This document shows positions 5,543 to 13,054 of a DNA stretch of 13,054 nucleotides, in pieces. The DNA comes from DASVEG01 sp035540495 (GTDB taxonomy: Bacteria > Actinomycetota > Acidimicrobiia > Acidimicrobiales > CADCTF01). How positions within the stretch are numbered: position 1 is the first letter of the stretch; each line of letters begins with the position of its first letter. Both the position numbers and the translations under genes were made by a program. Under the pieces are notes generated by a model. The model worked only from the letters and a program-made list of their open reading frames with translations. It was not told the origin of the DNA and searched no databases. The stretch is taken from assembly GCA_035540495.1 (NCBI GenBank), contig DATLGL010000066.1, forward strand, positions 1 to 13,054, read 5' to 3'.

Positions 5543-5834
5543 AGTACTCGGGCCTGCTGACGTAGGTGTCGCTGACGAAGAGGACCCCCGGGCGCTCCGA
5601 CAGGAGCGCCCGGAGCCCTGTGACGACGTCGTCGGCCGAGTCGTCGGGAACGACGGCGATCAGCATCTTCAGCGCGTCACGGTCGTTGAAGTGGAGGCGT
5701 CCCTGGTGGAACCCCGAGTGGCCGAGGCCCGAGACGCCCGACAACATCGTGTAGCCATTGGCTCCTGACGACGTCAGGAGGTCGGCGACGTGGCGAGCGT
5801 CGTCGCCGTTCACGACGACCTCGATCTTCGTCAT
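5535..5834 (-). CDS. PII-like regulatory protein of the DAB operon
   Basis: This 99-residue protein has a PII-type ferredoxin-like pattern. MTKIEVVVN is strand 1, DARHVADLLTSSGANGYTML is helix 1 and strand 2, and a short glycine-rich loop GVSGLGHSG (33-41) stands in the T-loop position. ALKMLIAVVP is strand 3, and a helix and final strand PGVLFVSDTYVSR complete it. The loop is shorter than in GlnB and has no uridylylated tyrosine. PII-like proteins accompany several bicarbonate transporters and are thought to adjust them to nucleotide or carbon status. It is the last gene after dabB and dabA, 20 bp behind dabA. An alternative GTG at 5858 would overlap the dabA stop by 4 bp (GTGA) and add 8 residues; I prefer the ATG because it fits the family's N terminus. 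Confidence 0.8.
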   Translation of the reverse strand: MTKIEVVVNGDDARHVADLLTSSGANGYTMLSGVSGLGHSGFHQGRLHFNDRDALKMLIAVVPDDSADDVVTGLRALLSERPGVLFVSDTYVSRPEYFT

Positions 5835-5854
5835 CCGGGTGAGGCCTTCCCGGC

Positions 5855-8233
5855 TCACGCCGGAACCCATTCCCCGCCCGGGCGACGCCGCAGCCACGGC
5901 GCTCCGACGCTGGCCGGTGCAGCGACCAGCGTCACCCAGCGCCCGTCGAAGAGGTGGCGCAGGATGGCGTTGCGTGCGATCACGCTCTCGATGCGATCGA
6001 CCGGTGCATCGACGACGGTGAGCAGCCGCATCGGCTCGTGGTAGGTCGAGTCTCCTGCGAACACCGACTGGCGGGGCAGACCGATCCGGAGGTCGCCCGA
6101 CGGGCCGGCAAGAACGCCGACAGCGCCGATCGGGTTGTGCAAGGTCTTGTCGCCAGCTCCGTAGACGTCCGGATCCACCGTGGAGAAGTAGTACTGCGAG
6201 TTGATCCAGTGCGCCACCACCATCGGGGCCGTGAGGATCGTCTCGAGCGCGGTGCCTTCTGCGTCGGCATCGCGGTCGTAGGAGTGGAGGAACGCGCGTC
6301 CTTCGAGATCCGCCCCTGCCGTGCGGTTGCGGTCCGCGACGATGAACGCCGCGTTCCCTGCGAGTCCCCACTCCGGGCGGACGCTGGCCCAGTCGAGGGC
6401 TCGCCGCCACGGGCGGCGAGCGTCGCGGGCACTCACCCCGAGGCGGCCTCCACGCTCGAGGCGCGTCGCCTCCGCGGCTTCCTCGACCGCAGCGAGGAGG
6501 CTCTTCAGGGCATCGGCGTGGGTGGGCGGCACACCGGCAACGTCGAAGACCGTGACGGTGTCGAGCGTGGTGTCGTGCTCCGCGGCGGCGAAGAAGGTCG
6601 TGTCGGGGATGTGGATGCCCCGAGCGGCGAGTTCGACACGCACGTCGGCGTCGTTGAGGAAGGTCGCCGCAACACGCGCGTTCGGGCCGCCCCGATTGCC
6701 GCCGCAGGCACCGCAGTCGAGCGACGCGAAGTGAGGGTTCGCCGTCGACGTGCTGCCGTGGCCGCACAGGACGACCAGCGGAGCGAAGCCGTCGGTCAAA
6801 CCCATCGTGCGGAGCGCCGTCTCGGCGATCGCCGCACGAGCCTCCAGCCCGAACCCGTCGACATCGAGAACGGCGATGGCGTCACCTGCCGCGGACTTCG
6901 TCCGCCGGCGGAGGAACGTACGCGCCGCCGCGAGCGGACCTTCCACCAAGCCCGATGCCTCCGCGAACGCGAAGGCTGCGCCGGGCGCGGCCTTGGCCTG
7001 CTGGCGGGCTGCGCTCGCGGATGCGGCGATCTTCTTCCGCCGGAGCGCGCGGGTCGCCGGCTGAGCGGTGACCTCGACGTCGGGCGTCACGAGCACCGGG
7101 CACGAGGCGAACGACGCGTCGGAGCCCGCAGGGCGGAACCGGAGCGGCACGCCGAAGAAGCCTGCGAACCCGATCGTCTGGTACGGGCCGACCGCTTCGA
7201 GATGGCGACGGAAGACCTCCGAGCGGGTGTCGATGCAGAAGACCACCTGCGCGGCGGACGGGTTGGCGGCCCTCGTGGACAGCCACGATCGCGACAGCTC
7301 GTCGAGGAGCCGCATCCGGTGGTTGCGTTCGTAGGCCTCGAGCGCGATGACGTCGAGCGCATGATCGGTGACGCGCTCGCCGAGGCCCGCCGGCTCCGAC
7401 GGCGCGTAGCTGGGCTCCCGGCGCGGCCGCGGTAGCGGAGCCAGCGGGCGGTCGGGCTGCCCCTCGAGTGCGTCGGCCTCGACCGTCATCCGCACCGCGA
7501 GGTAGTCGATCAACGAGATGGTGCGCACTGGCGCGTCACCGGCCGCCCACTCGTCACACCAGCGGGCGAAGCCCGCCCATCCCGGCAACCGGCTCAGCTG
7601 GCCGCGCAGCTCGTCGGCGTGGTCGCCCGGCGCCAGCCCGATCCGGTCGAGGGCGTCGAGCAGGCCATCCGCCGCCGGCTCGTCGCCCCTCGACCACCAC
7701 GACCAGAAGCCGCGGTCGGTCGGCCCCGCCCACGCCGCGCCGCTCCCCGCATAGGCAGCGCACACTGCGGCGACCCGCTCGTCGACGGTCGCCGCCACCG
7801 AGGTGGCGTGGCGTGCGTCGTAGCGTTCGGCCGCGGTACGGGGCATGGCGGGCAGCTGCCGTGCATCGGCTTCCGTGTCACCGCCGAGCGCACGAAGCAC
7901 CCCGTCGACCTCGTCGTCGTGGGCGTCGTGGACGTCGGGGGCGGCGGCCGCATGTTCGGCGAGCGCAGCCGCGACGTCGTCGGCCGTGATCCTGCCGCTG
8001 CGGACGGCCGTGGCGACGTGAGCTCGCGACGGGAAGGTCGCCGCACCCAGCCACTTGCGTGCTTCTGCCGTCGCCTGCTCGAACCCGAGGTCGACGAGAC
8101 CCTGCAGGGGGTTGACGGCGATGAACTGCCCCAGCGGCCACACGGGCGGGACGATGCGGGCGGCGTTCGCAACCTCCGCGAGGAGGCGAGCGCGATCCGC
8201 GACGGGTCGGGCGGTCGTTGTCGTGGTGGTCAC
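5855..8233 (-). CDS. dabA: DabA, zinc subunit of the DAB inorganic carbon uptake complex (DUF2309/UPF0753)
   Basis: This 792-residue protein is the cytoplasmic subunit that, with DabB, converts CO2 to bicarbonate in an energy-coupled, one-way reaction. VWPLGQFIAVNPLQG (31-45) is the characteristic N-terminal block. The beta-carbonic-anhydrase-like zinc site is complete: C333 and D335 in VVFCIDTRSE, H492 in VVLCGHGS, and C507 in LDCGACGG. The His-Cys spacing of 15 equals that of the Halothiobacillus protein (H524/C539). Other conserved blocks are ANPHFASLDCGACGG and, near the end, NSQYYFSTVDPDVYGAGDKT. The start is the GTG at 8233. It overlaps the dabB stop as GTGA (8230-8233), has GAGGAG 6 nt upstream, and gives MTTTTTTARP. 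The open frame continues far upstream without a stop, but that part lies inside dabB. Confidence 0.95.
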   Translation of the reverse strand: MTTTTTTARPVADRARLLAEVANAARIVPPVWPLGQFIAVNPLQGLVDLGFEQATAEARKWLGAATFPSRAHVATAVRSGRITADDVAAALAEHAAAAPDVHDAHDDEVDGVLRALGGDTEADARQLPAMPRTAAERYDARHATSVAATVDERVAAVCAAYAGSGAAWAGPTDRGFWSWWSRGDEPAADGLLDALDRIGLAPGDHADELRGQLSRLPGWAGFARWCDEWAAGDAPVRTISLIDYLAVRMTVEADALEGQPDRPLAPLPRPRREPSYAPSEPAGLGERVTDHALDVIALEAYERNHRMRLLDELSRSWLSTRAANPSAAQVVFCIDTRSEVFRRHLEAVGPYQTIGFAGFFGVPLRFRPAGSDASFASCPVLVTPDVEVTAQPATRALRRKKIAASASAARQQAKAAPGAAFAFAEASGLVEGPLAAARTFLRRRTKSAAGDAIAVLDVDGFGLEARAAIAETALRTMGLTDGFAPLVVLCGHGSTSTANPHFASLDCGACGGNRGGPNARVAATFLNDADVRVELAARGIHIPDTTFFAAAEHDTTLDTVTVFDVAGVPPTHADALKSLLAAVEEAAEATRLERGGRLGVSARDARRPWRRALDWASVRPEWGLAGNAAFIVADRNRTAGADLEGRAFLHSYDRDADAEGTALETILTAPMVVAHWINSQYYFSTVDPDVYGAGDKTLHNPIGAVGVLAGPSGDLRIGLPRQSVFAGDSTYHEPMRLLTVVDAPVDRIESVIARNAILRHLFDGRWVTLVAAPASVGAPWLRRRPGGEWVPA

Positions 8234-9753
8234 CAGGCGCTCCTCAGGACGGGCGTGCGAACGTCGACGATGTGGGGTGCGGTGGCAGCGCGCGCAGGTG
8301 CGGGCGCCGCGGTGGAGACGTGGGCGTACTGGAACACGACGCTGTACGCCCTGGCCCGCAGCGCCGGACTGCGGCGCGCAGCGAGCACGAAGCCGGCGAC
8401 CACGACAGCGCCGGATGCGACGATGCTCGGGTCGGCCCACCCGGCTGTCGCCGGCGAGACCGCGGGCCACATGAACGAGTCGAACGCAGAAGCGGCAGCG
8501 AGATACGCCGCGGCGAGCGCTGTCGCCGCCGCACCGGCGGCCGGCATGGCGACGCCGAATGACACCGGAGGCTTCGAGAGCCAGGCCCACACGGCATTCG
8601 CCAGCGTGAAACCGGCGAAGCCGACGACGAGCCAGCCGCCGGGATGATCGAGGACCGCCGGCCGGGTGAGCGCGACCGAGCCGGCCAGCGCCGAGACGGT
8701 GACGGCTGCCGTCGCTACCGCTCGGACCGCGGGTCGCGGAACCGCGGTCGGCCGGGGTTGGTGGATCGCAGCCATCGACCGGCGAACGGCGTCGCCTGTG
8801 CCCAGGAACGCAGCGGCCTTGTACATCGCGTGACCGACGACGTGGAGCAACGCCGCGCCGGGAACGCCGACCGCGCACTGCAGCAGCATGAATCCCATCT
8901 GCGCCGAGGTCGACTGCGCGAGCGACCCCTTCACGTCGCTGCGGACCGAGCTCGCCACGTATGCCACCACGGCCGTGGCCCCGGCAGCGGCGACGAGGAC
9001 GACCACGGCGATCGTCGATGCGGTGACCATCGGAGCGAACCGCACGAGCAGCAGGGCGCCGGCGTTGACGACGCCGGCGTGGAGCAACGCGGACGCCGGA
9101 GTCGGGGCCGCCAACGTGCTCGGCAGCCACCGCGGCATCGGAAGCTGCGCACACCGAGCGAGCACGGCGACGACGAGGAGCAGACCGATCACCCATCCCG
9201 TCGACGTGCCGGCGACGGTCGCTGCCGCGTCAGCCACCGCGTCGAGACGCACGTCGCCGGCCGTTGCGACGAGCGCCGCTGCAGCGACGACCAACGCGGT
9301 GTCGCCGGCACCGAGTGCGAGAAGCGTCCGCCGGCGAGCATCGCGACCGGCGGCGGTGTCGTCGCGGTGGGCGATGAGAAGAACGACGGCCGCGCTCGTG
9401 ACGATCCACGCGACGACGAACGCGCTCACGGTGCCTGCGGCGGCGGTGGCCGCCGTGCCCATCGCGACCAGCGTCGTCGCAGCGAAGAACCGGCGCGCCC
9501 GCGGGTCGTCCTCGAGATTTCGCACCGCGAAACCGTTCACGACCGTGGCGATGAAGCCGGTCAGCACGATCAGGACGCCGGCCAGCCTGTCGACCAGGAA
9601 CGGGCCGATCTCCGTTGCGCGATCGAGTGCTCGCCAGCTCAGGACGGCCCCGGCCGAGAAGATGGCGAACGCGAACAGGGTGGCGAGCACGCCTGCGGCG
9701 GCAGCGGCCGACGATGTCGGCGACCGCCGCTCTTCGTGTGGATCGATGATCAT
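8230..9753 (-). CDS. dabB: DabB, NuoL/MrpA-like proton-conducting membrane subunit of the DAB complex
   Basis: This 507-residue protein is very hydrophobic, with roughly 12-14 membrane spans. It belongs to the NuoL/NdhF/MrpA antiporter-like family. Key blocks are PRWLPSTLAAPTPASALLHA (207-226, with H225), DVKGSLAQSTSAQMGFM (273-289, with K275) and HVVGHAMYKAAAFLG (304-318, with H308 and K312). The lysine before the first block is R200, and the usual acidic residue in the loop is absent. It lacks the long C-terminal lateral helix of NuoL, as expected for DabB. It probably uses the proton or cation gradient to power DabA. The ATG at 9753 is the first possible standard start after an in-frame TAA. 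It is preceded by a strong promoter and, 17 nt away, AGGAG. The gene is followed by dabA with a 4-bp overlap. Confidence 0.92.
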   Translation of the reverse strand: MIIDPHEERRSPTSSAAAAAGVLATLFAFAIFSAGAVLSWRALDRATEIGPFLVDRLAGVLIVLTGFIATVVNGFAVRNLEDDPRARRFFAATTLVAMGTAATAAAGTVSAFVVAWIVTSAAVVLLIAHRDDTAAGRDARRRTLLALGAGDTALVVAAAALVATAGDVRLDAVADAAATVAGTSTGWVIGLLLVVAVLARCAQLPMPRWLPSTLAAPTPASALLHAGVVNAGALLLVRFAPMVTASTIAVVVLVAAAGATAVVAYVASSVRSDVKGSLAQSTSAQMGFMLLQCAVGVPGAALLHVVGHAMYKAAAFLGTGDAVRRSMAAIHQPRPTAVPRPAVRAVATAAVTVSALAGSVALTRPAVLDHPGGWLVVGFAGFTLANAVWAWLSKPPVSFGVAMPAAGAAATALAAAYLAAASAFDSFMWPAVSPATAGWADPSIVASGAVVVAGFVLAARRSPALRARAYSVVFQYAHVSTAAPAPARAATAPHIVDVRTPVLRSAW

Positions 9754-9762
9754 CAGTTCATG

Positions 9763-9791
9763 TTTTTAGTCTCCTGAGTTGAGGATGTCAA
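9763..9791 (-). promoter_or_regulatory. Promoter of the dabB-dabA-PII operon
   Basis: On the minus strand TTGACA (9791-9786) is a perfect -35 box. It is separated by 17 bp from TAAAAA (9768-9763), a fair -10 box. The start of transcription would fall within a few bases of the dabB ATG at 9753. It lies after the stem-loop that follows tRNA-Tyr, so the operon probably has its own start. Confidence 0.55.
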
Positions 9792-9825
9792 ACACCCGGT
9801 CCGAGGAATGCGCCACAGACGCGCA

Positions 9826-9857
9826 GAAGCCCTCCCGCCGGATGACGAGAGGGCTTC
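9826..9857 (-). terminator. Stem-loop between tRNA-Tyr and dabB, terminator-like
   Basis: GAAGCCCTC (9826-9834) and GAGGGCTTC (9849-9857) form a perfect 9-bp stem with a 14-base loop. On the minus strand it follows tRNA-Tyr, but the next bases are TGCGCGTCTG rather than a T-run. Termination may therefore be weak or helped by other factors. Confidence 0.45.
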
Positions 9858-9866
9858 ATCCCTTCG

Positions 9867-9882
9867 ACCGCTCATCAGCGGT
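9867..9882 (-). other. Short stem-loop directly behind tRNA-Tyr
   Basis: ACCGCT (9867-9872) and AGCGGT (9877-9882) pair around CATC. On the minus strand it begins 2 bases after the encoded CCA of tRNA-Tyr. It could mark the 3' trailer for processing, or cooperate with the larger stem-loop. Confidence 0.35.
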
Positions 9883-9883
9883 T

Positions 9884-9968
<85 letters not shown>

Positions 9969-9980
9969 TTGGGAGTGAAG

Positions 9981-9986
9981 ATGGTA
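9981..9986 (-). promoter_or_regulatory. Possible -10 box of tRNA-Tyr overlapping a start codon
   Basis: Minus-strand TACCAT (9986-9981) fits TANNNT and lies 12 nt before the mature 5' end of tRNA-Tyr. Read on the plus strand the same bases are ATGGTA, the first two codons of the acetyltransferase gene. No convincing -35 box is visible. Confidence 0.3.
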
Positions 9987-10445
9987 TCCCGCCTCGCGAC
10001 CGCCGACGACATCGAAGAGGTGGTCCGATTGGCGGGCCTGATGTTCGCCTCCATGGGCTTGGAGGCCACCGATCCGATGTGGCTCGAGGAGGCGCGAGCC
10101 GTTGCGGCAGGACGCCTGGGAACCGACCTCGCGGCGTTCGTCGTCGACGATCCCCACGTCCCTGGACACCTCGTGTCGAGCGCGGCCTGCAGCATCGTCC
10201 GCCGCCTGCCCACGCCACGGAACCCGACCGGACTCGTCGGCCACGTGCAGTGGGTTGCGACGGATCATGCCCACCGCCGCAAGGGGCACGGCCGCGCGGT
10301 GATGGAAGGCGTGCTCGGCTGGTGCTCGTCGAGAGGGCTCCGGATCGTGGAGCTGAACGCGACTCCCGAGGGCGAGCCGCTGTACCGGTCGCTGGGCTTC
10401 GGCGACCCGTCGAATCCGCACCTGGTCGCGGTTCTAACCTCCTGA
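9981..10445 (+). CDS. GNAT-family N-acetyltransferase, substrate unknown
   Basis: This is a 154-residue protein of the GNAT fold. VSRLATADDIEEVVRLAGLMF (2-22) would be strand 1 and helix 1. The acetyl-CoA motif is QWVATDHAHRRKGHGRAVME, with RRKGHG as the pyrophosphate loop. ELNATPEGEPLYRSLGF is the usual C-terminal motif. I chose the ATG at 9981 because GGGAG lies 5 nt upstream; TTG 9969 and GTG 9975 are in-frame alternatives adding 4 or 2 residues. Because tRNA-Tyr begins 12 bp upstream in the opposite direction, its promoter must lie within the tRNA gene or beyond it. It is followed after 3 bp by the YajQ-family gene, so the two are probably co-transcribed. The substrate cannot be predicted from sequence. 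Confidence 0.87.
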   Translation: MVSRLATADDIEEVVRLAGLMFASMGLEATDPMWLEEARAVAAGRLGTDLAAFVVDDPHVPGHLVSSAACSIVRRLPTPRNPTGLVGHVQWVATDHAHRRKGHGRAVMEGVLGWCSSRGLRIVELNATPEGEPLYRSLGFGDPSNPHLVAVLTS

Positions 10446-10448
10446 GCC

Positions 10449-10937
10449 ATGCCCACCTTCGACGTCGTCTCCGAAGTCGACATGCAGGAAGTGAAGAACG
10501 CCGTCGACCAGGCCCGCCGCGAGGTCTCGACCCGTTACGACTTCAAGGACACCAACTCCGAGATCGAGCTCAACGGCAACGAGCTGAAGCTCCACACGTC
10601 GACCGAGGACCGTATGCGGGCCCTGATCGAGGTGCTGCAGGAGAAGCTCGTCCGCCGCAACGTGTCGCTCAAGTCGCTCGACTACGGGAAGCTCGAAGAG
10701 GCCGCGAAGGGAACGGTCCGCCAGGTCATCACGCTCAAGGCCGGCATCACGTCCGACCATGCCAAGAAGATCAACGTCTTCATCAAGGACATGAAGCTCA
10801 AGGGCGTGAGCTCACAGACCCAGGGCGATCAGGTCCGGGTCACGGGGAAGAAGCGCGACGACCTCCAGGCGGTGATCGCCGCGCTCAAGGCCGAGGACTT
10901 CGACCTGCCCCTGCAGTTCCAGAACTTCCGCGACTGA
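10449..10937 (+). CDS. yajQ: YajQ-family nucleotide-binding protein (UPF0234)
   Basis: This is a 162-residue cytoplasmic protein of the YajQ family. It starts with the hallmark MPTFDVVSEVDMQEVKNAV and then STRYDFKDTNSEIEL (27-41). LKAGITSDHAKKINVFIKD lies in the second half, followed by VRVTGKKRDDLQAVI, and it ends DLPLQFQNFRD. The length is that of the family. Members have two RNA-binding-like domains; a Xanthomonas homologue binds cyclic di-GMP and acts with a transcription factor, but the role in actinobacteria is unclear. No Shine-Dalgarno sequence precedes the ATG. The start lies 3 bp after the acetyltransferase stop, which suggests translational coupling. It is convergent with htpX, with a 4-bp gap. 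Confidence 0.96.
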   Translation: MPTFDVVSEVDMQEVKNAVDQARREVSTRYDFKDTNSEIELNGNELKLHTSTEDRMRALIEVLQEKLVRRNVSLKSLDYGKLEEAAKGTVRQVITLKAGITSDHAKKINVFIKDMKLKGVSSQTQGDQVRVTGKKRDDLQAVIAALKAEDFDLPLQFQNFRD

Positions 10938-10941
10938 CCGC

Positions 10942-11808
10942 TCAGAGCGTGCGGCTCCACTCGCGCTCGCGGAGCCGCTCGACGCGGGCCTCCGTCGGCG
11001 GGTGGCTGCGGAACCAGTTCGCGAACTGGACGTTCCGGCCCGTCAGCGGATTGACGATGAACGCCTGCGCGTGCGCAGGATCGATGTCCATCTGGATCCG
11101 GCGCGAGCCGATCTCGAGCTTCTCGAGCGCACGGGCCAGCGGCTCACCGTCGCCGATCAGTCGGGCGCCCGAGCGGTCGGCCTCGAACTCGCGCGACCGA
11201 GAGAGCGCCATCTGCATGAGCATCGCCGCCATCGGCGTGAGGATCGCGAGTGCGAGAAGGGCGATCGGGTTCGGCCGATCTTCGTCGTCGCTGCCTCCGA
11301 AGCCGCCGAACATGCCGGCCCACATCGCCATGCGGCCGATGAAGGTGATCCCCATGGCGATCGCGGCGGCGACCGACCCGATGAGGATGTCGCGATTGTC
11401 GACGTGGCTGATCTCGTGCGCGAGGACGCCGCGCAGCTCGTTCCAGTCGAGGATCTGCAGGATCCCCTGGGTCACCGCAACGGCGGCGTGCTCGGGGTTG
11501 CGCCCCGTCGCGAACGCGTTCGGCTGCAGATCGGGCGTCACGTACAGCTTCGGCATCGGCATGCCTGCCCGATCGCACAGTTCGCGCACGATCGCGTAGT
11601 ACTCGGGCATCTCCTGCTCGGTGACGGGGACGGCCCGGGCCGCCTTGATCGCGATCTTGTCGGAGAACCAGTAGGAGGCCCCGACCATGACCAGGCCGAG
11701 GGCGAGGCCGATGAAGGCGCCGCCGCGGCCGAACGCCGACCCGGCGAGCACGAGGATGCCGCCGAGGCCCGCCAACAGGACGTAGGTCTTCAGCGTGTTC
11801 TTGCTCAC
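10942..11808 (-). CDS. htpX: HtpX-type membrane zinc metalloprotease (M48)
   Basis: This 288-residue inner-membrane protease probably degrades misfolded membrane proteins. Two N-terminal spans (about 8-25 and 28-48) precede the catalytic domain on the cytoplasmic side. The zinc site is H131-E-I-S-H135 plus E207 in SREFEADRSGA. Two more hydrophobic segments lie between them (about 141-165 and 178-200), as in the family. LYVTPDLQPNAFATGRN is a conserved substrate-groove block. The C terminus has HPPTEARVERL, typical of M48B. The GTG at 11808 has AGGGAG 10 nt upstream. It lies downstream of the sensor kinase on the same strand with a 71-bp gap. No clear promoter was found in that gap. Confidence 0.96.
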   Translation of the reverse strand: MSKNTLKTYVLLAGLGGILVLAGSAFGRGGAFIGLALGLVMVGASYWFSDKIAIKAARAVPVTEQEMPEYYAIVRELCDRAGMPMPKLYVTPDLQPNAFATGRNPEHAAVAVTQGILQILDWNELRGVLAHEISHVDNRDILIGSVAAAIAMGITFIGRMAMWAGMFGGFGGSDDEDRPNPIALLALAILTPMAAMLMQMALSRSREFEADRSGARLIGDGEPLARALEKLEIGSRRIQMDIDPAHAQAFIVNPLTGRNVQFANWFRSHPPTEARVERLREREWSRTL

Positions 11809-11879
11809 GTGTTCATCACTCCCTGAACCGATGCTGATACATCCAACGGCGCTGGCGCGCGCAGGATTCCCAGCTTTCG

Positions 11880-13054
11880 TCAGCTTTGACGGGTGACAGG
11901 GAGCCTTCCGACGACGACGGTGCCCTCCCCGACCGTCGACCGGATCTCGAGGCTGCCGTCGAGCGCCTCCATGCGGTCGCGCATGTTGACCGTGCCCGAA
12001 CCGTGCGGCGTGTGCTCGGTGTCGAAGCCGGTGCCGTCGTCGATCACCTCGAACTGCAGCAGCCCGCCCTGATCTTCCAGCCGCACGGTGACGTGTTCGG
12101 CCCCGGCGTACTTCTGGATGTTCTGCAACGCCTCGAGGACGCAGAAGTACACGGCCGACTCGGCGTCCTGGCCATAGCGGCCGATGTCACTTCCCTCGAC
12201 CTCGACGTACACGGTCGCCTTGCGAGCCTGCGAGGTGAGCGCGCTGACGAGGCCCTCGGCGGCGAGGAGCGGCGGGAAGATGCCGCGGGCCAGATCGCGC
12301 AGGTCTTCGAGCGCGTCGCCGAGCTGCGTCTTCACCATCGACACCATCTCGGCTATCGGCTTCGCGTCATCCCCGAGGCCGTCGATCATCCCCTCGATGA
12401 GCGACAACTGCACCTTCAACGCCACGAGTTGCTGCTGGGCGCCGTCGTGCAGGTTCCGCTCGAGCCGGCGCCTGGTCTCGTCCTGCGCAGCGACCAGCCG
12501 CTGCCGCGAAGCTCGCAGCTCTTCGAGCCGCGCCAGCAGGTCGGCCGTCAGCTGCACGTTGCGCAGCACCAGCCCGGCCTGGCGCGCGAGGTCGTCGAGG
12601 AGCTTGTCCTCCGTCGGTGTCAGCGTCTCGTTCTGCGGTTTCGTCACCGACAGCACACCGAAGAGCTCGCCCTGGTGGCGCACGGCGGCGGCAGACGTGA
12701 CGTTCTCGATCCACGGGATCTCTTGGCCGGTGATCGGGAGCGGGTGCGGCGGCTCGACGCTCGCGGGCCACGACGCCGCAGGACGCAGCTCGTTGCCGAT
12801 CTTGAGCCAGACGTCAGCCCGCCGCGCGCCGGTGCCTTCACCGAGGATCTGGGCCATCCGGATGACGACCTCGTCGGCACCCGGCGTCTCCGACACGCGC
12901 TGGGTGAACTCCGACAGCACCTCGTACGGCGTGGCCCGCTTGCCGTACACCAGGTAGTTGGCGAAGAGCGTCACCCGCTCCTTGACCGGCTGGAAGGCGA
13001 GGGCGACGACGCCGGTGGCGACGATCGAGAGCCCGAGGTTCTCGGTGTTCGCCC
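11880..13054 (-). CDS. NarL-type sensor histidine kinase with GAF domain (5' end outside window)
   Basis: The frame is open to the window edge: codons upstream of the GTG at 12974 read NTENLGLSIVATGVVALAF, a membrane span, then QPVKERVTLFANYLVYGKR. The true start is therefore beyond base 13054. After this span comes a linker, a GAF-like domain (about 12870-12560), and a short coiled coil. The HisKA_3 dimerisation box follows, ERNLHDGAQQQLVALKVQL, with its phospho-accepting His codon at 12447-12449. The HATPase domain has an N box ALQNIQKYA and G box IDDGTGFD, then VNMRDRMEALDG. Such kinases phosphorylate LuxR/NarL-type response regulators. No regulator is encoded here, so it may lie upstream, outside the window. 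The stimulus is unknown. Confidence 0.9.
   Translation of the reverse strand, partial: ANTENLGLSIVATGVVALAFQPVKERVTLFANYLVYGKRATPYEVLSEFTQRVSETPGADEVVIRMAQILGEGTGARRADVWLKIGNELRPAASWPASVEPPHPLPITGQEIPWIENVTSAAAVRHQGELFGVLSVTKPQNETLTPTEDKLLDDLARQAGLVLRNVQLTADLLARLEELRASRQRLVAAQDETRRRLERNLHDGAQQQLVALKVQLSLIEGMIDGLGDDAKPIAEMVSMVKTQLGDALEDLRDLARGIFPPLLAAEGLVSALTSQARKATVYVEVEGSDIGRYGQDAESAVYFCVLEALQNIQKYAGAEHVTVRLEDQGGLLQFEVIDDGTGFDTEHTPHGSGTVNMRDRMEALDGSLEIRSTVGEGTVVVGRLPVTRQS

Noticed and set aside
5954..7435. A 493-codon open frame on the plus strand opposite dabA
   Set aside because: It is an antisense shadow typical of GC-rich codon bias; the encoded sequence is Arg/Gly/Glu-rich with no recognisable domain.
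8234..9196. A long open frame that would extend DabA to 1113 residues
   Set aside because: The added part lies entirely inside dabB in another frame, is Arg-rich and low in sequence sense, and the GTG at 8233 has a ribosome site and matches the DabA N terminus.
8644..9777. A 377-codon open frame on the plus strand opposite dabB
   Set aside because: Arg/Asp-rich shadow with no domain; the opposite strand encodes a clear membrane protein.
11806..11819. A three-codon ORF (ATG-AAC-ACG-TGA) overlapping the htpX start as a regulatory leader
   Set aside because: Its ATG is only 2 nt from the ribosome site, while the htpX GTG has 10 nt; chance overlap is the simpler reading.

Overview
The window is a chromosomal segment of a very GC-rich bacterium. 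It most likely comes from Actinomycetota, perhaps class Acidimicrobiia. This is inferred from the GC-rich third codon positions, the frequent GTG starts, the mycobacterial-like inorganic pyrophosphatase and InhA-like enoyl reductase, and starts that look leaderless. No rRNA is present, so the assignment is tentative. Genes are densely packed on both strands and no gene-free stretch exceeds about 125 bases.

Left end (1-420): on the minus strand tRNA-Thr(GGT), tRNA-Met(CAT) and the 5' end of tuf (EF-Tu) form a tRNA-tuf cluster. Region 421-3859 holds four unrelated units. They are a membrane-anchored SMC/RecF-like ATPase with a degenerate P-loop, a secreted thrombospondin type 3 repeat protein, a GNAT acetyltransferase, and inorganic pyrophosphatase with an upstream winged-helix regulator.

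Region 3806-5542 looks like a small regulated unit. The winged-helix regulator is divergent from a two-gene operon, with a perfect 6-7-6 inverted repeat between them over the operon's -35 element. The operon encodes an N-terminally truncated PurK-like ATP-grasp protein, whose nucleotide loop carries a 12-bp tandem repeat, and an InhA/FabI-type enoyl-ACP reductase overlapping it by 4 bp.

Region 5535-9791 (minus strand) is a dabB-dabA-PII-like operon. DabB is a NuoL-like membrane subunit and DabA a beta-carbonic-anhydrase-like zinc subunit of the DAB inorganic-carbon uptake complex. A small PII-like protein closes the operon. A promoter with a perfect TTGACA box sits just upstream, behind tRNA-Tyr and two stem-loops.

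Region 9884-13054 is housekeeping: tRNA-Tyr(GTA), divergent from a GNAT acetyltransferase followed by a YajQ-family protein, then HtpX protease, and a NarL-type GAF sensor kinase that runs off the right edge. The points most worth a second look are the DAB operon, the remodelled PurK-like/InhA-like pair with its operator, and the run of leaderless-looking promoters.
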